The notes under the pieces: generated by a model
The model's input: only the letters and a program-made list of their open reading frames with translations
What the model was told of the DNA's origin: nothing
The model's database searches: none
DNA from: Rhodospirillales bacterium 70-18
GTDB taxonomy: Bacteria; Pseudomonadota; Alphaproteobacteria; Acetobacterales; Acetobacteraceae
Assembly (NCBI GenBank): GCA_001899585.1
Contig: MKWE01000031.1
Location: 14,717 to 67,565 of the forward strand
DNA: 52,849 nucleotides
Direction of reading: 5' to 3'
Position numbers and translations under genes: made by a program
Shown here: positions 26,848 to 38,430 of the stretch, piece by piece
How the letters are laid out: every line of letters begins with the position of its first letter
Numbering within the stretch: the first letter of the stretch is position 1

Positions 26848-28680
26848 TCAAGGCGTCGCCAGCGCCACCATCGGCACCTGCCCCGTCGCGTGGTCGCGCA
26901 GCCGCATGGCGGTGGCGATCAGCGCGGTGTGGGTGAAGGCCTGCGGGAAGTTGCCGAGCTGGCGGCCGCCGACGGGGTCGTATTCCTCCGCCAGCAGGCC
27001 GACATCGTTGCACAGCCCCACCAGCCGCTCGAACAGCGCCCGGCCCTCGGTCTGCCGCCCCTGCAGGATGTAGTTGTCGGCCAGCCAGAAGCTGCACGGC
27101 AGGAATGCCCCTTCGCCCGGCGGCAGGCCGTCCTCGGTGGCGTGGCTGTCGTAGCGCAGCACGAAGCCGTCGCGCAGCAGGTCGTGCTCGATGGCGGCGA
27201 CGGTGCCGAGCATGCGCGGATCGTCCGCCGGCAGGAATCCCACCAGCGACAGCTGCAGCAGGCTGGCATCGAGATGCGGGGAGCCGAAGCTCTGCATGAA
27301 GCTGTTGCGCCCGGCATCGAAGCCCTGTTCGCACACCGTGGCATGGATGCGCGCCCGCAAGGCGCGCCAGCGGTCCAGCGGGGCCACCAGGTCGAATTCC
27401 TCGGCGCTGCGGATGGCGCAATCCACCGCCAGCCAGGCCATCACCTTGGAGAAGGTGAAGTGCTGCCGGCCGCCGCGCACTTCCCAGATGCCCTCGTCGG
27501 GCAGGTGCCAGATGCCCTCCAGGTGGTCCACCATGTTGGTCTGCAGGTTCCAGCTGTCCGGCGTGGCGGCCAGGCCGCCGGCGCGGGCGTAGTACAGCGC
27601 CTCCATCACCTCGCCGAACACGTCAAGCTGCAACTGATCGGCCGCCCCGTTGCCCACCCGCACCGGACGCGAGCCGCAATAGCCCGGGAGCGTGTCGATC
27701 TCCCATTCCGCCAGCCGGCGCTCGCCGGCCAGACCGTACATGATGCGCATCTGCGCCGGGCTGCCGGCGACGCTGCGATGCAGCCAGTCGCGCCAGGCGC
27801 GGGCCTCGTCGTAATAGCCGGCGCGCATGAAGGCCATCAGGGCGAGGGCGGCGTCGCGCAGCCAGCAATAGCGATAATCCCAGTTGCGCGGCCCGCCGAT
27901 CTGCTCGGGCAGGGAGGTGGTAGGGGCTGCGACGATGCCGCCGGTGGGGGCGTAGGTCAGCGCCTTCAGCGTGACGAGCGATCGGCGCACGATCGCGGCA
28001 TGCGCGCCGTCATAGCGGCACATCGCCGACCAGGCGGCCCAGTACGCCTCGGTGGCCGCCAGCGCGGCGGCGGCATCCAGCGCCGCGGGCGGCACGCCGT
28101 GGCCGGGCGCGTGGCTCAGCACGAACGGCACGCATTGCCCCTCGGTCACCGCGAAATCGGCCACCGTGGTCAGGTCCCGCCCGTGGATCGGCGCGGTGGT
28201 GCGCAGCACGACCATGTCCGGCCCGGCAATGGCGCGCATGCCCGGCCCATCGTGCAGGCGGGTCACCCAAGGCACCACGGTGCCGTAGTCGAAACGCAGC
28301 ACCAGTTCCATGCGCATGGCCACCCGGCCACGCCGGCCCTCGACGATGCGCACCACGGTGGATTCGGGCTGGTCGGGCGCCATGAAGTCGATCAGCGCCA
28401 CCTCGCCCTCCGCGGTGGTGAACACCGTCTCCAGCACCAGCGTGCCGTCGCGGTAGCTGCGGCGGATCTCGGGGGCCGGGTCGTCGGGCGCGATCAGCCA
28501 GCGCCCGTGCGCCGAGGTGCCCAGCAGGGCGGCGAACACCGACGGGCTGTCGAAGCGCGGCCAGCACAGCCAGTCGATCGCGCCCGACCGGCCGACCAGG
28601 GCGGCGGTCCGGCAGTCGCCGATCAGCGCATAATCCTCGATGAGGGCGGGGTTCGGCTCGGGCTGCGGGGGCGGCTGCAC
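26848..28680 (-). CDS. Glycoside hydrolase family 15 (trehalase/glucoamylase-like)
   Basis: 610 residues from the GTG at 28680, which lies 2 bp after the stop of the upstream gene; this is the normal GH15 bacterial length. Seen: IEDYALIGDCRTAALVGRSGAIDWLCWPRFDSP (N-terminal domain), QIGGPRNWDYRYCWLRDAAL, DEGIWEVRGGRQHFTFSKVMAWLAVD (general acid region) and GLLAEEYDPVGGRQLGNFPQAFTH (catalytic base region). These motifs match cytosolic GH15 proteins including mycobacterial alpha,alpha-trehalase. Trehalose or a short alpha-glucan is the likely substrate. No signal peptide is seen. Confidence 0.92.
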   Translation of the reverse strand: MQPPPQPEPNPALIEDYALIGDCRTAALVGRSGAIDWLCWPRFDSPSVFAALLGTSAHGRWLIAPDDPAPEIRRSYRDGTLVLETVFTTAEGEVALIDFMAPDQPESTVVRIVEGRRGRVAMRMELVLRFDYGTVVPWVTRLHDGPGMRAIAGPDMVVLRTTAPIHGRDLTTVADFAVTEGQCVPFVLSHAPGHGVPPAALDAAAALAATEAYWAAWSAMCRYDGAHAAIVRRSLVTLKALTYAPTGGIVAAPTTSLPEQIGGPRNWDYRYCWLRDAALALMAFMRAGYYDEARAWRDWLHRSVAGSPAQMRIMYGLAGERRLAEWEIDTLPGYCGSRPVRVGNGAADQLQLDVFGEVMEALYYARAGGLAATPDSWNLQTNMVDHLEGIWHLPDEGIWEVRGGRQHFTFSKVMAWLAVDCAIRSAEEFDLVAPLDRWRALRARIHATVCEQGFDAGRNSFMQSFGSPHLDASLLQLSLVGFLPADDPRMLGTVAAIEHDLLRDGFVLRYDSHATEDGLPPGEGAFLPCSFWLADNYILQGRQTEGRALFERLVGLCNDVGLLAEEYDPVGGRQLGNFPQAFTHTALIATAMRLRDHATGQVPMVALATP

Positions 28681-28682
28681 GC

Positions 28683-28994
28683 TCAGCGGGCCTGTCCCCA
28701 GACCCGGCCCTGGTCGGTGTCGCAGGCGCAGGACTGGCCGGCATAGGCCGGGGCGTTCAGCGGGCACACATACGGCCCGGCATAGCATCCGCCCGAGGCG
28801 GCCGGCGCCGGAGGAGCATAATAAGGAGGGGCGTAATAATACGGCGACGGCGCCATATAGACCGGCGGCGCGACGTAGAACCCGCCATACCAGCGAGGAT
28901 GGTAGTGGCGCTCCCACGCCGAGGCCGCGTGCGGCGCGGCAAGCGCGCCCAGCGTGGCAGCGGCGAGGGCGATGCGAGGCATGAGCGTGCGCAT
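28683..28994 (-). CDS. Small secreted Pro/Tyr-rich protein of unknown function
   Basis: 103 residues from the ATG at 28994, which has GGGAGAA upstream; the longer reading to 29051 is less likely. MRTLMPRIALAAATLGALAA with cleavage after ASA is a Sec signal peptide. The mature protein has a Trp/His/Tyr-rich start (WERHYHPRWYGGFYVAPP), a Tyr/Pro-rich centre (SPYYYAPPYYAPPAP) and four to five Cys near the C-terminus (GGCYAGPYVC, SCACD) that could form disulphides in the periplasm. I recognise no named family. Its stop is 2 bp before the GH15 start. Confidence 0.75.
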   Translation of the reverse strand: MRTLMPRIALAAATLGALAAPHAASAWERHYHPRWYGGFYVAPPVYMAPSPYYYAPPYYAPPAPAASGGCYAGPYVCPLNAPAYAGQSCACDTDQGRVWGQAR

Positions 28995-29025
28995 GGCTGG
29001 AGTTTCTCCCGCAACTGCGTCCGAA

Positions 29026-29736
29026 TTATGCACCCCCCGACGGCCCTGCAAGCCAGGCGCGCAGCATGGCAGTCACCCGCTCCGGGGTTTCCATCGGCGG
29101 CAGGTGGCCGGCGCCCTCGATCCGCTCCAGGCTCGCGCCGGGGATCAGGGCGGCGATTTCGGCGGCGCGTTCGGGCGGCGTCAACTGGTCGCCCTCGCCG
29201 ACCGCGACCAGCGTGGGCACGCCGATCGCCGGCAGATGCGCCCGGCTGTCCGAGCGGTTGAGGATGGCGGTCTGCTGGCGCAGGAAGGCGTCGTGGCCGA
29301 CCCGTTCGGCCATCGCCGCCACCTCGTCCCCCAGCACCGCGTCGCCGACCCGGTCGGGGTGCAACAGGCTGGGCAGCAGCCGGGGGGTGACGCCGCGGAA
29401 GCGGTGGCCGGCGGAGGTGGACATCAGCAGCCGGCGGCGGCGGGCCTGCTCGGGCGTGTCGGCGCGCGCCGAGGTGTCCATCAGGCACAGCCGCGTCACC
29501 CGTTCCGGCGCCAGGCGCATCAGCGCCATCGCCACGTAGCCGCCCATCGACAGGCCGCACAGCGCGAACCGCCCCGGCACCGCCGCCAGGGCACGCCCGG
29601 CCATGGCGTCCAGGCTGTCATCCTGCGTGAGGTCAGCGACCACGCCGTGCGCGAGGCCGGCAAGCCCCGCCACCTGATCGCGCCACAGCCGGTCATCGCA
29701 GAGCAATCCGGGCAGGAAAAGGACGGGTTCGGCCAT
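29026..29736 (-). CDS. Alpha/beta-fold hydrolase
   Basis: 236 residues. The nucleophile elbow is CGLSMGG with Ser63; the acid is Asp183 in VAVGEGDQLTPP; the base is His211 in EGAGHLPPMETPERV. VLFLPGLLCDDRLWRDQV at the N-terminus supplies the oxyanion region. The lack of a signal peptide points to a cytoplasmic esterase, lactonase or C-C hydrolase; pimeloyl-ester (BioH-like) hydrolases look similar, but no biotin gene is near. It is divergent from the helicase and upstream of the small secreted protein on the same strand. Confidence 0.88.
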   Translation of the reverse strand: MAEPVLFLPGLLCDDRLWRDQVAGLAGLAHGVVADLTQDDSLDAMAGRALAAVPGRFALCGLSMGGYVAMALMRLAPERVTRLCLMDTSARADTPEQARRRRLLMSTSAGHRFRGVTPRLLPSLLHPDRVGDAVLGDEVAAMAERVGHDAFLRQQTAILNRSDSRAHLPAIGVPTLVAVGEGDQLTPPERAAEIAALIPGASLERIEGAGHLPPMETPERVTAMLRAWLAGPSGGA

Positions 29737-29875
29737 CCGGTGCTTCTAAAGCCCGGCAATCGTCACGCCAACCTTGACTTTCCGCCGCCGTTTCCAGATA
29801 CCCGGCATGGATTCGCGCGCAATGCGCGTCTGCTGCGGTGTGCCCTGGTGGCGCCGCGTTGGAAGCACAGACAAT
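29737..29875 (+). promoter_or_regulatory. Divergent region before the DEAD-box helicase
   Basis: A candidate promoter for the rightward helicase gene reads TTGACT, a 16-nt spacer, then AGATAC, around 29775-29802. If real, transcription would begin near 29810, ruling out the earliest in-frame start codon and favouring starts at 29822 or 29876. The leftward hydrolase start is at 29736. Confidence 0.35.
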
Positions 29876-31798
<1,923 letters not shown>

Positions 31799-31801
31799 CG
31801 C

Positions 31802-33016
31802 ATGAACGACGCCCCCCCCGCCCCCACCGCCGCCAAGGGCAAGCTCGGCCCGTTCAAGTGGGACGACGCGCTGCTGCTGGAAGACCAGCTGACCGAGGAC
31901 GAGCGCGCCATCCGCGATGCCGCCCACGATTACTGCCAGGAGAAGCTGTTCCCTCGCGTGCTGCTGGCCAACCGGCATGAGACGTTCGACCGCGAGATCA
32001 TGAACGAATTCGGCGCCATGGGGTTCCTGGGTGCCACGCTGAACAGCCATGGCTGCGCCGATATCGGCTATGTCGGCTACGGGCTGATCTCGCGCGAGGT
32101 GGAGCGGGTGGATTCCGGCTACCGCAGCGCCTTTTCGGTGCAGTCCTCGCTGGTGATGTACCCCATCCACGCCTTCGGGTCCGAGGCGCAGAAGGACAAA
32201 TACCTGCCCAGGCTGCGCAGCGGCGAATTCGTCGGCTGCTTCGGCCTGACCGAGCCGGATGGCGGCTCCGATCCCGGTTCGATGCGCACGCGCGCCAAAT
32301 CGGTCGATGGCGGATTCGTGCTGAACGGTTCCAAGACCTGGATCAGCAATTCGCCGATCGCCGACGTGTTCGTGGTCTGGGCCAAGGATGATGCCGGCGA
32401 TATTCGCGGATTCATCCTCGAAAAGGGGATGAAAGGGCTCACCGCGCCGAAAATCGAGGGCAAATTCAGCCTGCGTGCCAGCATCACCGGCATGATCATG
32501 ATGCAGGACGTGTTCGTGCCGGCGGACGCCATGCTGCCCAAGGTGAAGGGCCTGCGCGGCCCGTTCTCCTGCCTGAACAACGCCCGCTACGGCATCTCCT
32601 GGGGCGCCTTCGGCGCCGCCGAGTTCTGCTGGCACGCGGCGCGCAGCTACACGCTAGACCGCAAGGTGTTCGGCCGCCCGCTGGCCGCGACGCAACTGGT
32701 GCAGAAGAAGCTGGCCGACATGCAGACCGAGATCACGCTGGGCCTGCAGGCCGTGCTGCGGCTGGGCCGGCTGATGGACGAGGGCCGCGCCGCGCCCGAG
32801 ATGATCAGCCTGTGCAAGCGCAACTCCTGCGGCAAGTCGCTCGACATCGCCCGGGTGGCGCGTGACATGCACGGCGGCAACGGCATCGTCGACGAGTACC
32901 ATGTCATCCGCCATGTGATGAACCTGGAGACGGTCAACACCTACGAAGGCACGCACGACGTGCACGCGCTGATCCTGGGGCGCGCGCAGACGGGGCTGAA
33001 CGCATTCGGGGGATGA
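31802..33016 (+). CDS. gcdH: Glutaryl-CoA dehydrogenase
   Basis: 404 residues. FAD-dependent acyl-CoA dehydrogenase that oxidises and decarboxylates glutaryl-CoA to crotonyl-CoA in lysine/tryptophan/aromatic breakdown. The GcdH subgroup is recognised by [54 protein letters not shown] and the catalytic Glu382 in [18 protein letters not shown]. It starts 3 bp after the helicase stop and overlaps the methyltransferase start by 4 bp (ATGA), an unusual operon partnership with two RNA-acting proteins. Confidence 0.94.
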   Translation: MNDAPPAPTAAKGKLGPFKWDDALLLEDQLTEDERAIRDAAHDYCQEKLFPRVLLANRHETFDREIMNEFGAMGFLGATLNSHGCADIGYVGYGLISREVERVDSGYRSAFSVQSSLVMYPIHAFGSEAQKDKYLPRLRSGEFVGCFGLTEPDGGSDPGSMRTRAKSVDGGFVLNGSKTWISNSPIADVFVVWAKDDAGDIRGFILEKGMKGLTAPKIEGKFSLRASITGMIMMQDVFVPADAMLPKVKGLRGPFSCLNNARYGISWGAFGAAEFCWHAARSYTLDRKVFGRPLAATQLVQKKLADMQTEITLGLQAVLRLGRLMDEGRAAPEMISLCKRNSCGKSLDIARVARDMHGGNGIVDEYHVIRHVMNLETVNTYEGTHDVHALILGRAQTGLNAFGG

Positions 33017-34302
33017 CGGCCCCGGCGGGCGCCCCGGCCGCCGCCGAACTGCGCGTCTCGCGCATCGGTTCGGACGGCGACGGGGTCGGCCACCTGCCGG
33101 ACGGCATCGTGGTCTACCTGCCGGGCACGCTGCCCGGTGAGACCGTGCTGGCGCACCCGCAGTTCAAGCGCGGCGACGGCTGGGCCGGAACCGCCGACCT
33201 GCTGGCGACCAGCGACGACCGCGCCGCACCCCCCTGCCCGCATTTCGGCCCGTGCGGCGGCTGCGCATTGCAGCATTGGCGCGACGACTCCTATCTCGCC
33301 TGGAAGACCGCCCTGCTGGAAACCGCGCTGCGGCGGGCCGGCTATGGCGAGATGCCGGCGCCGGCCATCCGCACGCCGCCGGGCGCGCGCCGGCGGGTGG
33401 ATCTGGCGATCCGCCGCCAGGGTCCGGCGCTGCTGCTGGGGCTGCACGGCAAGCGCAGCGCCGATATCGTGGACCTGCACGCCTGCCCGGTGCTGCACCC
33501 CGACCTATTCGCGCTGATCGCGCCGCTGCGCACGCTGCTGCGGGGCCTGGGCGGGCTGCGGCGCCACGGCTCGGCGATCCTGAACCTGCTGGATTCGGGC
33601 CCCGACCTGCTGCTGCGCACCGATGCGGCGCTGACCACAGCCGACCGCACGAAGCTGGCGGCGTTCGCGCAGGCGCATGGCCTGCCGCGCATCACCGCGG
33701 CCATCGGCGACGGCCCACACGAATCCGCCGCCCTGCTGCGTCCGCCCACCACGGCGATGTCCGGCATCACGGTGACACCGCCGCCCGGCGCCTTTCTCCA
33801 GGCCTCGGCCGAGGGCGAGGCCGCCATCATCGCCGCCGTGCTGGCCGGCCTGCCGAAACTGGCGGGCAAAGCACGCATCGCGGAGTTGTATGCCGGCTGC
33901 GGCACGCTGACCTTCGCGCTGGCGAAACAGGCCCGGATCGCCGCCTTCGAGGGCGATATCGAGGCGCATGCCGCGCTGCGCCAGGCGGCGAACAACTCCG
34001 GCCTCGCCGGCCGGGTCGAGGCGCTCCGCCGCGACCTGACGCGCCAGCCGCTGTCGGCCAAGGAACTGGCCGCCTTCGGCGCCGTGGTGCTGGACCCGCC
34101 GCATGGCGGCGCGGTCACCCAGGCGGCGCTGATCGCGGCCAGCGGCGTGGCGCGCATCATCTATGTCAGCTGCAACCCGGCCACGCTGGGGCGCGACGCG
34201 AAGCTGTTCCGCGATGCCGGCTACAAGCTGCTGGCGGCGACCCCGATCGACCAGTTCCTGTGGTCGCCGCGGCTGGAGAGCGTGACGGTCTTCGCGCGCT
34301 GA
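33013..34302 (+). CDS. RNA 5-methyluridine methyltransferase, RlmD/TrmA family
   Basis: 429 residues. An N-terminal TRAM domain (residues 10-65) is followed by iron-sulfur ligands Cys75, Cys81, Cys84 ([14 protein letters not shown]) and Cys158, the C-x5-C-x2-C-xn-C pattern of RlmD/RlmC. The C-terminal SAM-binding domain has [21 protein letters not shown] and the nucleophile Cys387 in [13 protein letters not shown]. It methylates uridine C5 in 23S rRNA (or tRNA). Which RNA is the target cannot be said. It is cotranscribed with gcdH and converges on the SDR gene with a 35-bp gap. Confidence 0.93.
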   Translation: MTAPAGAPAAAELRVSRIGSDGDGVGHLPDGIVVYLPGTLPGETVLAHPQFKRGDGWAGTADLLATSDDRAAPPCPHFGPCGGCALQHWRDDSYLAWKTALLETALRRAGYGEMPAPAIRTPPGARRRVDLAIRRQGPALLLGLHGKRSADIVDLHACPVLHPDLFALIAPLRTLLRGLGGLRRHGSAILNLLDSGPDLLLRTDAALTTADRTKLAAFAQAHGLPRITAAIGDGPHESAALLRPPTTAMSGITVTPPPGAFLQASAEGEAAIIAAVLAGLPKLAGKARIAELYAGCGTLTFALAKQARIAAFEGDIEAHAALRQAANNSGLAGRVEALRRDLTRQPLSAKELAAFGAVVLDPPHGGAVTQAALIAASGVARIIYVSCNPATLGRDAKLFRDAGYKLLAATPIDQFLWSPRLESVTVFAR

Positions 34303-34337
34303 ACGGCGCAAATCATTGATTGGGCGGCTTTAATCCC

Positions 34338-35087
34338 TCAGGTCAGGAACACGCCGCCGTTCACGTGCAGCGTCTGGCCGGTGATATAGCTGCCTTCCGG
34401 CCCCACCAGGTAGCGCACCATGGTGGCGATGTCGTCCACCGAGCCGCGGCGGCCGAGCGGGATGCCGGATTCCAGGGTGGCCGGCCGCACCCCGGCCGAG
34501 GCGCCTCGCGTCGTGTCGATCGAGCCGGGCGCCACGGCATTGCAGGTGATGCGGTGCGGCGCCAGTTCGATCGCCAGCGCCCGCATCAGCCCTTCCAGCC
34601 CCGCCTTGGAGGCCGAGACATGGCAGCGATTGATGACCCCGATATGGTGGGACACGCCGGACAGTCCGACGATCGCGCCGCCGCCGCGCGCCACCATCAG
34701 CGGCGCGACGGCGCGAGACAGCAGGAACGCGCCATCCAGCGCCACCGACAGGATTTCCCGCCATTCGGCCAGTTCCATCTGCAGGAACGGGGTCTGCCGG
34801 CGCAGCCCGGCATTGCTCACCAGGATGTCGATGCCGCCGAACCGCGCCGCCGCCGCGTCCACCAGGGCGGTGACCGCCTCGGGCCGCGAGACGTCGGCCA
34901 CGGCGGCCATCGCGGTGCCGCCCTGCGCCTGGATCTCATCGACCACGGAATCCAGCGCGGCAGCATCGGCACGGCCGTTGACCACGACGGTGGCGCCATC
35001 GGCGGCCAGGCGCAGCGCGATCGCCCGCCCGATATTCTTGCCCGCCCCGGTGACCAGCGCGATTTTGCCGTCCAGTGGTCTGGCCAT
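34338..35087 (-). CDS. Short-chain dehydrogenase/reductase with altered active site
   Basis: 249 residues from the ATG at 35087 (GGGGAG upstream). Rossmann motif TGAGKNIGRAIA, NADPH-favouring VNGRADAA, LVSNAGLRRQTPF and the C-terminal GSYITGQTLHVNGGVFLT are typical of FabG-like SDRs. The active-site Ser is present (IVGLSGVSHHIG), but the usual YxxxK reads V-SAS-K (RCHVSASKAGLEG): Val replaces the catalytic Tyr, with His one residue earlier. So it is either a divergent oxidoreductase using another residue or a non-catalytic member. Length and fold appear intact. Confidence 0.88.
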   Translation of the reverse strand: MARPLDGKIALVTGAGKNIGRAIALRLAADGATVVVNGRADAAALDSVVDEIQAQGGTAMAAVADVSRPEAVTALVDAAAARFGGIDILVSNAGLRRQTPFLQMELAEWREILSVALDGAFLLSRAVAPLMVARGGGAIVGLSGVSHHIGVINRCHVSASKAGLEGLMRALAIELAPHRITCNAVAPGSIDTTRGASAGVRPATLESGIPLGRRGSVDDIATMVRYLVGPEGSYITGQTLHVNGGVFLT

Positions 35088-35194
35088 GCCCGTCTCCCCG
35101 TGTGCGAACCGGGGCATAGCCTGCCAGCGTTGCGCCGCGCCGGCTACCCCGCAGCCGACGCCATCAGCCGGGCGAGGATCGCCGGAGGGGGCGG

Positions 35195-36349
35195 CTAACC
35201 CCCGAAGCCCGGCAGCCGGCTGATCGCGGCCAGCCGTTCACGCACCACATCGGGCTGCGCGGCGGCCCATTCGGCGGATTTGACGAACCAGGCCTGCACC
35301 TCCACCACCTGTCCGCCCTGCGGCATCGGGCCGAGCCCGCTCATCACGAAGTCGCGCTTGTCCAGCAGGTCGGCGATATCGGTCAGCAGCTTCTGGCCCT
35401 TGTAGACCGGGTAGAGCGCGCTGCGCACCTGCACCGCCAGACAGCCCTCCAGCAGGTTGCCGAAGCCCTGAAGCACCTCGTATTCCGTGCCCTGGGTATC
35501 CAGCCGCAACGCATCCGGCGCCGGCGCGGTGCCAGCGGCGTGCAACTCGTCATAGCGCACGCAATCGGCATTGATTTGCTCCTGCACCTCGAACGGCGCG
35601 GAGTCAGCGAATTTGCGCAGCGTGCGCCGGTCGACCGCCAACAGCGAGGAGCGCGCCGGCTCGGCGGCGCGGTTCAGCTTGCGGCGGCCTTTTTTGTTAT
35701 ACAGCACCGCATCCAGCATCCGCCCGCCCGGATAGGAGGCCACATCCTGGCGCAGCAGCGGGAAGCTGCCGGTCGGGCGCGGCACCGCGACCGGCACCAC
35801 GCGCGGGCACAGCCGCCGCCACTGCGGTGCAAATCGCCAGTCCGATCCGGCATCCAGCACCACGATCCGGCGATCCGCGTCGGGCATCTCCGCCGGCCCG
35901 GCGGCGACCTCGATACTGTCGAAGATGAATTGCGGCTTGCCGGTGCCCGGAGACGACGCCGGGAGCGCGCCCGCGCCCAAGCCGGCAGCGCCCACGGTGC
36001 TGAAATAGGTGGCCGAGATCGCCAGCGCCCCGTCCGCCTGGCGTTGCACGCTGAGCTCGGTGGCCACTCCGGCATCGATCACCTGGCCGGAAGGCGACAC
36101 CCGGCACACGATGAAGCCGGCATCCGGGTGCAGCACCAGCAACTGGGTCGTGCATTCGGGAGTCGGCCGGGCGACCAGGCTCACCCGCACCATGGCGCCG
36201 TTCAGGCTGGCATCGGTCAGCCGCAAGATGCGCTGGCCGCCCTGCGTCCCGTCATTGAACACCAGCCGCCCCTGCTCGTCGATCGTAGCAGAGGCGCCGC
36301 CGGTGGCGACCCAGGACGTCAATGGTGCTTTCAGGTCTCGCACTGGCAT
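35195..36349 (-). CDS. FkbM-like methyltransferase-related protein with novel N-terminal domain
   Basis: 384 residues from the ATG at 36349; a GTG one codon earlier is an alternative. The C-terminal half has the late FkbM methyltransferase motifs, around residues 284-296 (LRLDTQGTEYEVLQGF) and onward (AVQVRSALYPVYKGQKLLTDIADLL). The N-terminal 150 residues are beta-rich (WVATGGASATIDEQGRLVF, then NGAMVRVSLVARPTPE) and match nothing I recognise; they could be a carbohydrate-binding module. FkbM proteins methylate sugar or lipid hydroxyls; the substrate is unknown. The SAM-binding half looks degenerate near GSDWRFAPQW. Confidence 0.75.
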   Translation of the reverse strand: MPVRDLKAPLTSWVATGGASATIDEQGRLVFNDGTQGGQRILRLTDASLNGAMVRVSLVARPTPECTTQLLVLHPDAGFIVCRVSPSGQVIDAGVATELSVQRQADGALAISATYFSTVGAAGLGAGALPASSPGTGKPQFIFDSIEVAAGPAEMPDADRRIVVLDAGSDWRFAPQWRRLCPRVVPVAVPRPTGSFPLLRQDVASYPGGRMLDAVLYNKKGRRKLNRAAEPARSSLLAVDRRTLRKFADSAPFEVQEQINADCVRYDELHAAGTAPAPDALRLDTQGTEYEVLQGFGNLLEGCLAVQVRSALYPVYKGQKLLTDIADLLDKRDFVMSGLGPMPQGGQVVEVQAWFVKSAEWAAAQPDVVRERLAAISRLPGFGG

Positions 36350-36560
36350 CACTCCGTGTTGAAACGACCGCTCGACGACCCGGGCCCAACCATGGCCAAC
36401 ATTTCACGCCCGCCGAACGGAGTATATCTTGGTTAACGGCCAGGGCGCGGCTGGTCAACCTTGACATGCATCTTCGGCATCCCCGGCCCCATCCATCCGC
36501 GGCGCTTGCGGCTTGGCGCGGCCGACGACAAAGTGGCTCCGTGGCGGACAGGACCCACGC
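36350..36560. promoter_or_regulatory. Divergent gap, FkbM-like / SirB1-like genes
   Basis: About 210 bp between divergent genes. A consensus-like TTGACA lies near 36461 reading rightward but lacks a -10 at the right distance; TATACT reads leftward near 36421-36426 and could serve the FkbM-like gene. GGACAGGAC precedes the rightward ATG. I see no palindrome strong enough to call an operator. Confidence 0.3.
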
Positions 36561-37388
36561 ATGAACGACCCACGCAGCGCGCTGGAGGCGATCGGCGAGT
36601 TGCCGGACGCCGAGATCGACATCGCCGACGCCGCCCTGCAACTGGCGCGCGTGGACGCGCCGGACGATGACTGGCAGGCGGCCAGCCGACATCTGTCGGC
36701 CCTGGCGCGCGCGGCGGTGGCGCGGGCGGCCGACGTGTCGCCCGACGACCTGGCCGGGCAGGCGGAGGCGCTGTACGATCTGATCGGCCGCACCCACGGC
36801 TACCAGGGCGACAGCGAATCCTACGACGACCCGGCCAATGCCAACCTGATCCGCGTGGTCGCCCGCCGGCGCGGCCTGCCGGTGGCGCTCGGCGTGGTGT
36901 GGCTGCATGCCGCGCGCGCCGCCGGCTGGGCCGCGCATGGCGTGGACTTCCCCGGCCATTTCCTGATCGCGCTGGCCGGGCGTGGCGAGCAGGTGGTGCT
37001 GGACGTGTTCGATGCCGGCCGCCGGCTGGATGCGCGGGCCCTGCGCGCCCTGGTCAAGACCTTCGAGGGGCCGCAGGCCGAGTTGCGCCCCGGCCTGCTG
37101 CGCCCGATGGGCAGCCGGGCGGTGCTGCTGCGGCTGCAGAACAACATCAAGCTGCGCCGCCTGCGCGCCGGCGACATGGCGGCCGCCCTGGCCTGCACCG
37201 AGGATATGCTGCGCATCGCCCCGCAGGAGGCCAACCAGTGGCGCGAGGCCGCCCTGATGCACAGCCGGCTGGACCAGGTTGCCGCCGCCCTGCGCTGCTA
37301 CGAGCGCTTCCTGGCCCTGGTTCCCGCCGGCGAGGCGGCCGAGCGGGTGCGCGCGGCGATGGGTGAGTTGCGCTCGCGGCTGAATTAG
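36561..37388 (+). CDS. SirB1-family protein (transglutaminase-like fold plus TPR)
   Basis: 275 residues. The N-terminal two thirds fit the SirB1/transglut_core2 family: [48 protein letters not shown], then [28 protein letters not shown], with His in PGHF at the family's conserved spot. The C-terminal third has TPR-like helices ([35 protein letters not shown]). No catalytic Cys of a true transglutaminase is evident. Function is not established for the family. The ATG at 36561 has AGGAC upstream. It precedes gshB by 37 bp on the same strand. Confidence 0.85.
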   Translation: MNDPRSALEAIGELPDAEIDIADAALQLARVDAPDDDWQAASRHLSALARAAVARAADVSPDDLAGQAEALYDLIGRTHGYQGDSESYDDPANANLIRVVARRRGLPVALGVVWLHAARAAGWAAHGVDFPGHFLIALAGRGEQVVLDVFDAGRRLDARALRALVKTFEGPQAELRPGLLRPMGSRAVLLRLQNNIKLRRLRAGDMAAALACTEDMLRIAPQEANQWREAALMHSRLDQVAAALRCYERFLALVPAGEAAERVRAAMGELRSRLN

Positions 37389-37425
37389 ACCATCTGGCGT
37401 TCCAACACCTTCCGGGAGAAACCCC

Positions 37426-38430
37426 ATGGCGCGCCCCCTGAACGTCGCGGTCCAGATGGACCCGATGACCACCGTCAACATCGACGGCGATTCCAGCTTC
37501 GCCCTGATGCTGAGCGCGCAGGAGCGCGGCCATCGGCTGTGGCACTACGAGGTGCGGCACATGTCGCTGCGCGAGGGCGTGGGCAAGCCCGGCGCCACCC
37601 GCGAGGACCGGCTGTTCGCCCGCGCCCGCCCGGTGCAGGTGCGCCGCGTGCGCGACGATTTCTACACCTTCGGGCCGGAGGAGATCCTTGACCTCGCCAG
37701 CATGGACGTGCTGCTGATGCGCCAGGACCCGCCCTTCGACATGGCCTACATCACCGCCACCCACATGCTGGAGCACATCCACCGCGACGACGGCACCGGC
37801 ACGCTGGTGGTCAACCACCCGGCCAGCGTGCGCAACGCGCCGGAGAAGCTGCTGGTGACGCATTTCCCAGAGTTGATGCCCCCCACCCTGGTCACCTGGG
37901 ACACCGACGCCATCCGCGGCTTTCGCGCCACCCACAAGGACATCATCGTCAAGCCGCTGTTCGGCAATGGCGGCGCCGGCGTGTTCCGCATCAAGCATGA
38001 CGACGAGAACCTCGCCTCGCTGCTGGAGATGCATTTCGCCCGCTCGCGCGAGCCGCTGATGATCCAGCGCTACGAGCCGGCGGTGCGCCAGGGCGACAAG
38101 CGCATCATCCTGATCGACGGCGAGCCGGCGGGCGCCATCAACCGCGTGCCGGCGGCCGGCGAGGCGCGCAGCAACATGCATGTGGGCGGCCGGCCCGACA
38201 AAAGCACGCTGACCGCGCGCGACCGCGAAATTTGCGCCCGCATCGGGCCGCTGCTGAAGCGGCAGGGGCTGATCTTCGTTGGCATCGACGTGATCGGCGA
38301 CTGGCTGACCGAGATCAACGTGACCTCGCCGACCGGCCTGCAGGAGATCGGCCGCTACGACGGCACCGACCTGTCGGGCCAGATCTGGGACGTGATCGAA
38401 GGCAAGCTGAGCGCGAAAAAAAGCGAATAG
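37426..38430 (+). CDS. gshB: Glutathione synthetase
   Basis: 334 residues. Ligates gamma-glutamylcysteine and glycine using ATP. The prokaryotic GshB N-terminal domain ([30 protein letters not shown]) and ATP-grasp domain ([42 protein letters not shown], then [27 protein letters not shown]) are complete. The ribosome-binding site is GGGAGAAA. Oddly, the last codons and the TAG stop (KKSE*) lie inside copy 2 of the A/T-palindrome repeat, so the repeat has written the C-terminus of this protein. Confidence 0.96.
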   Translation: MARPLNVAVQMDPMTTVNIDGDSSFALMLSAQERGHRLWHYEVRHMSLREGVGKPGATREDRLFARARPVQVRRVRDDFYTFGPEEILDLASMDVLLMRQDPPFDMAYITATHMLEHIHRDDGTGTLVVNHPASVRNAPEKLLVTHFPELMPPTLVTWDTDAIRGFRATHKDIIVKPLFGNGGAGVFRIKHDDENLASLLEMHFARSREPLMIQRYEPAVRQGDKRIILIDGEPAGAINRVPAAGEARSNMHVGGRPDKSTLTARDREICARIGPLLKRQGLIFVGIDVIGDWLTEINVTSPTGLQEIGRYDGTDLSGQIWDVIEGKLSAKKSE

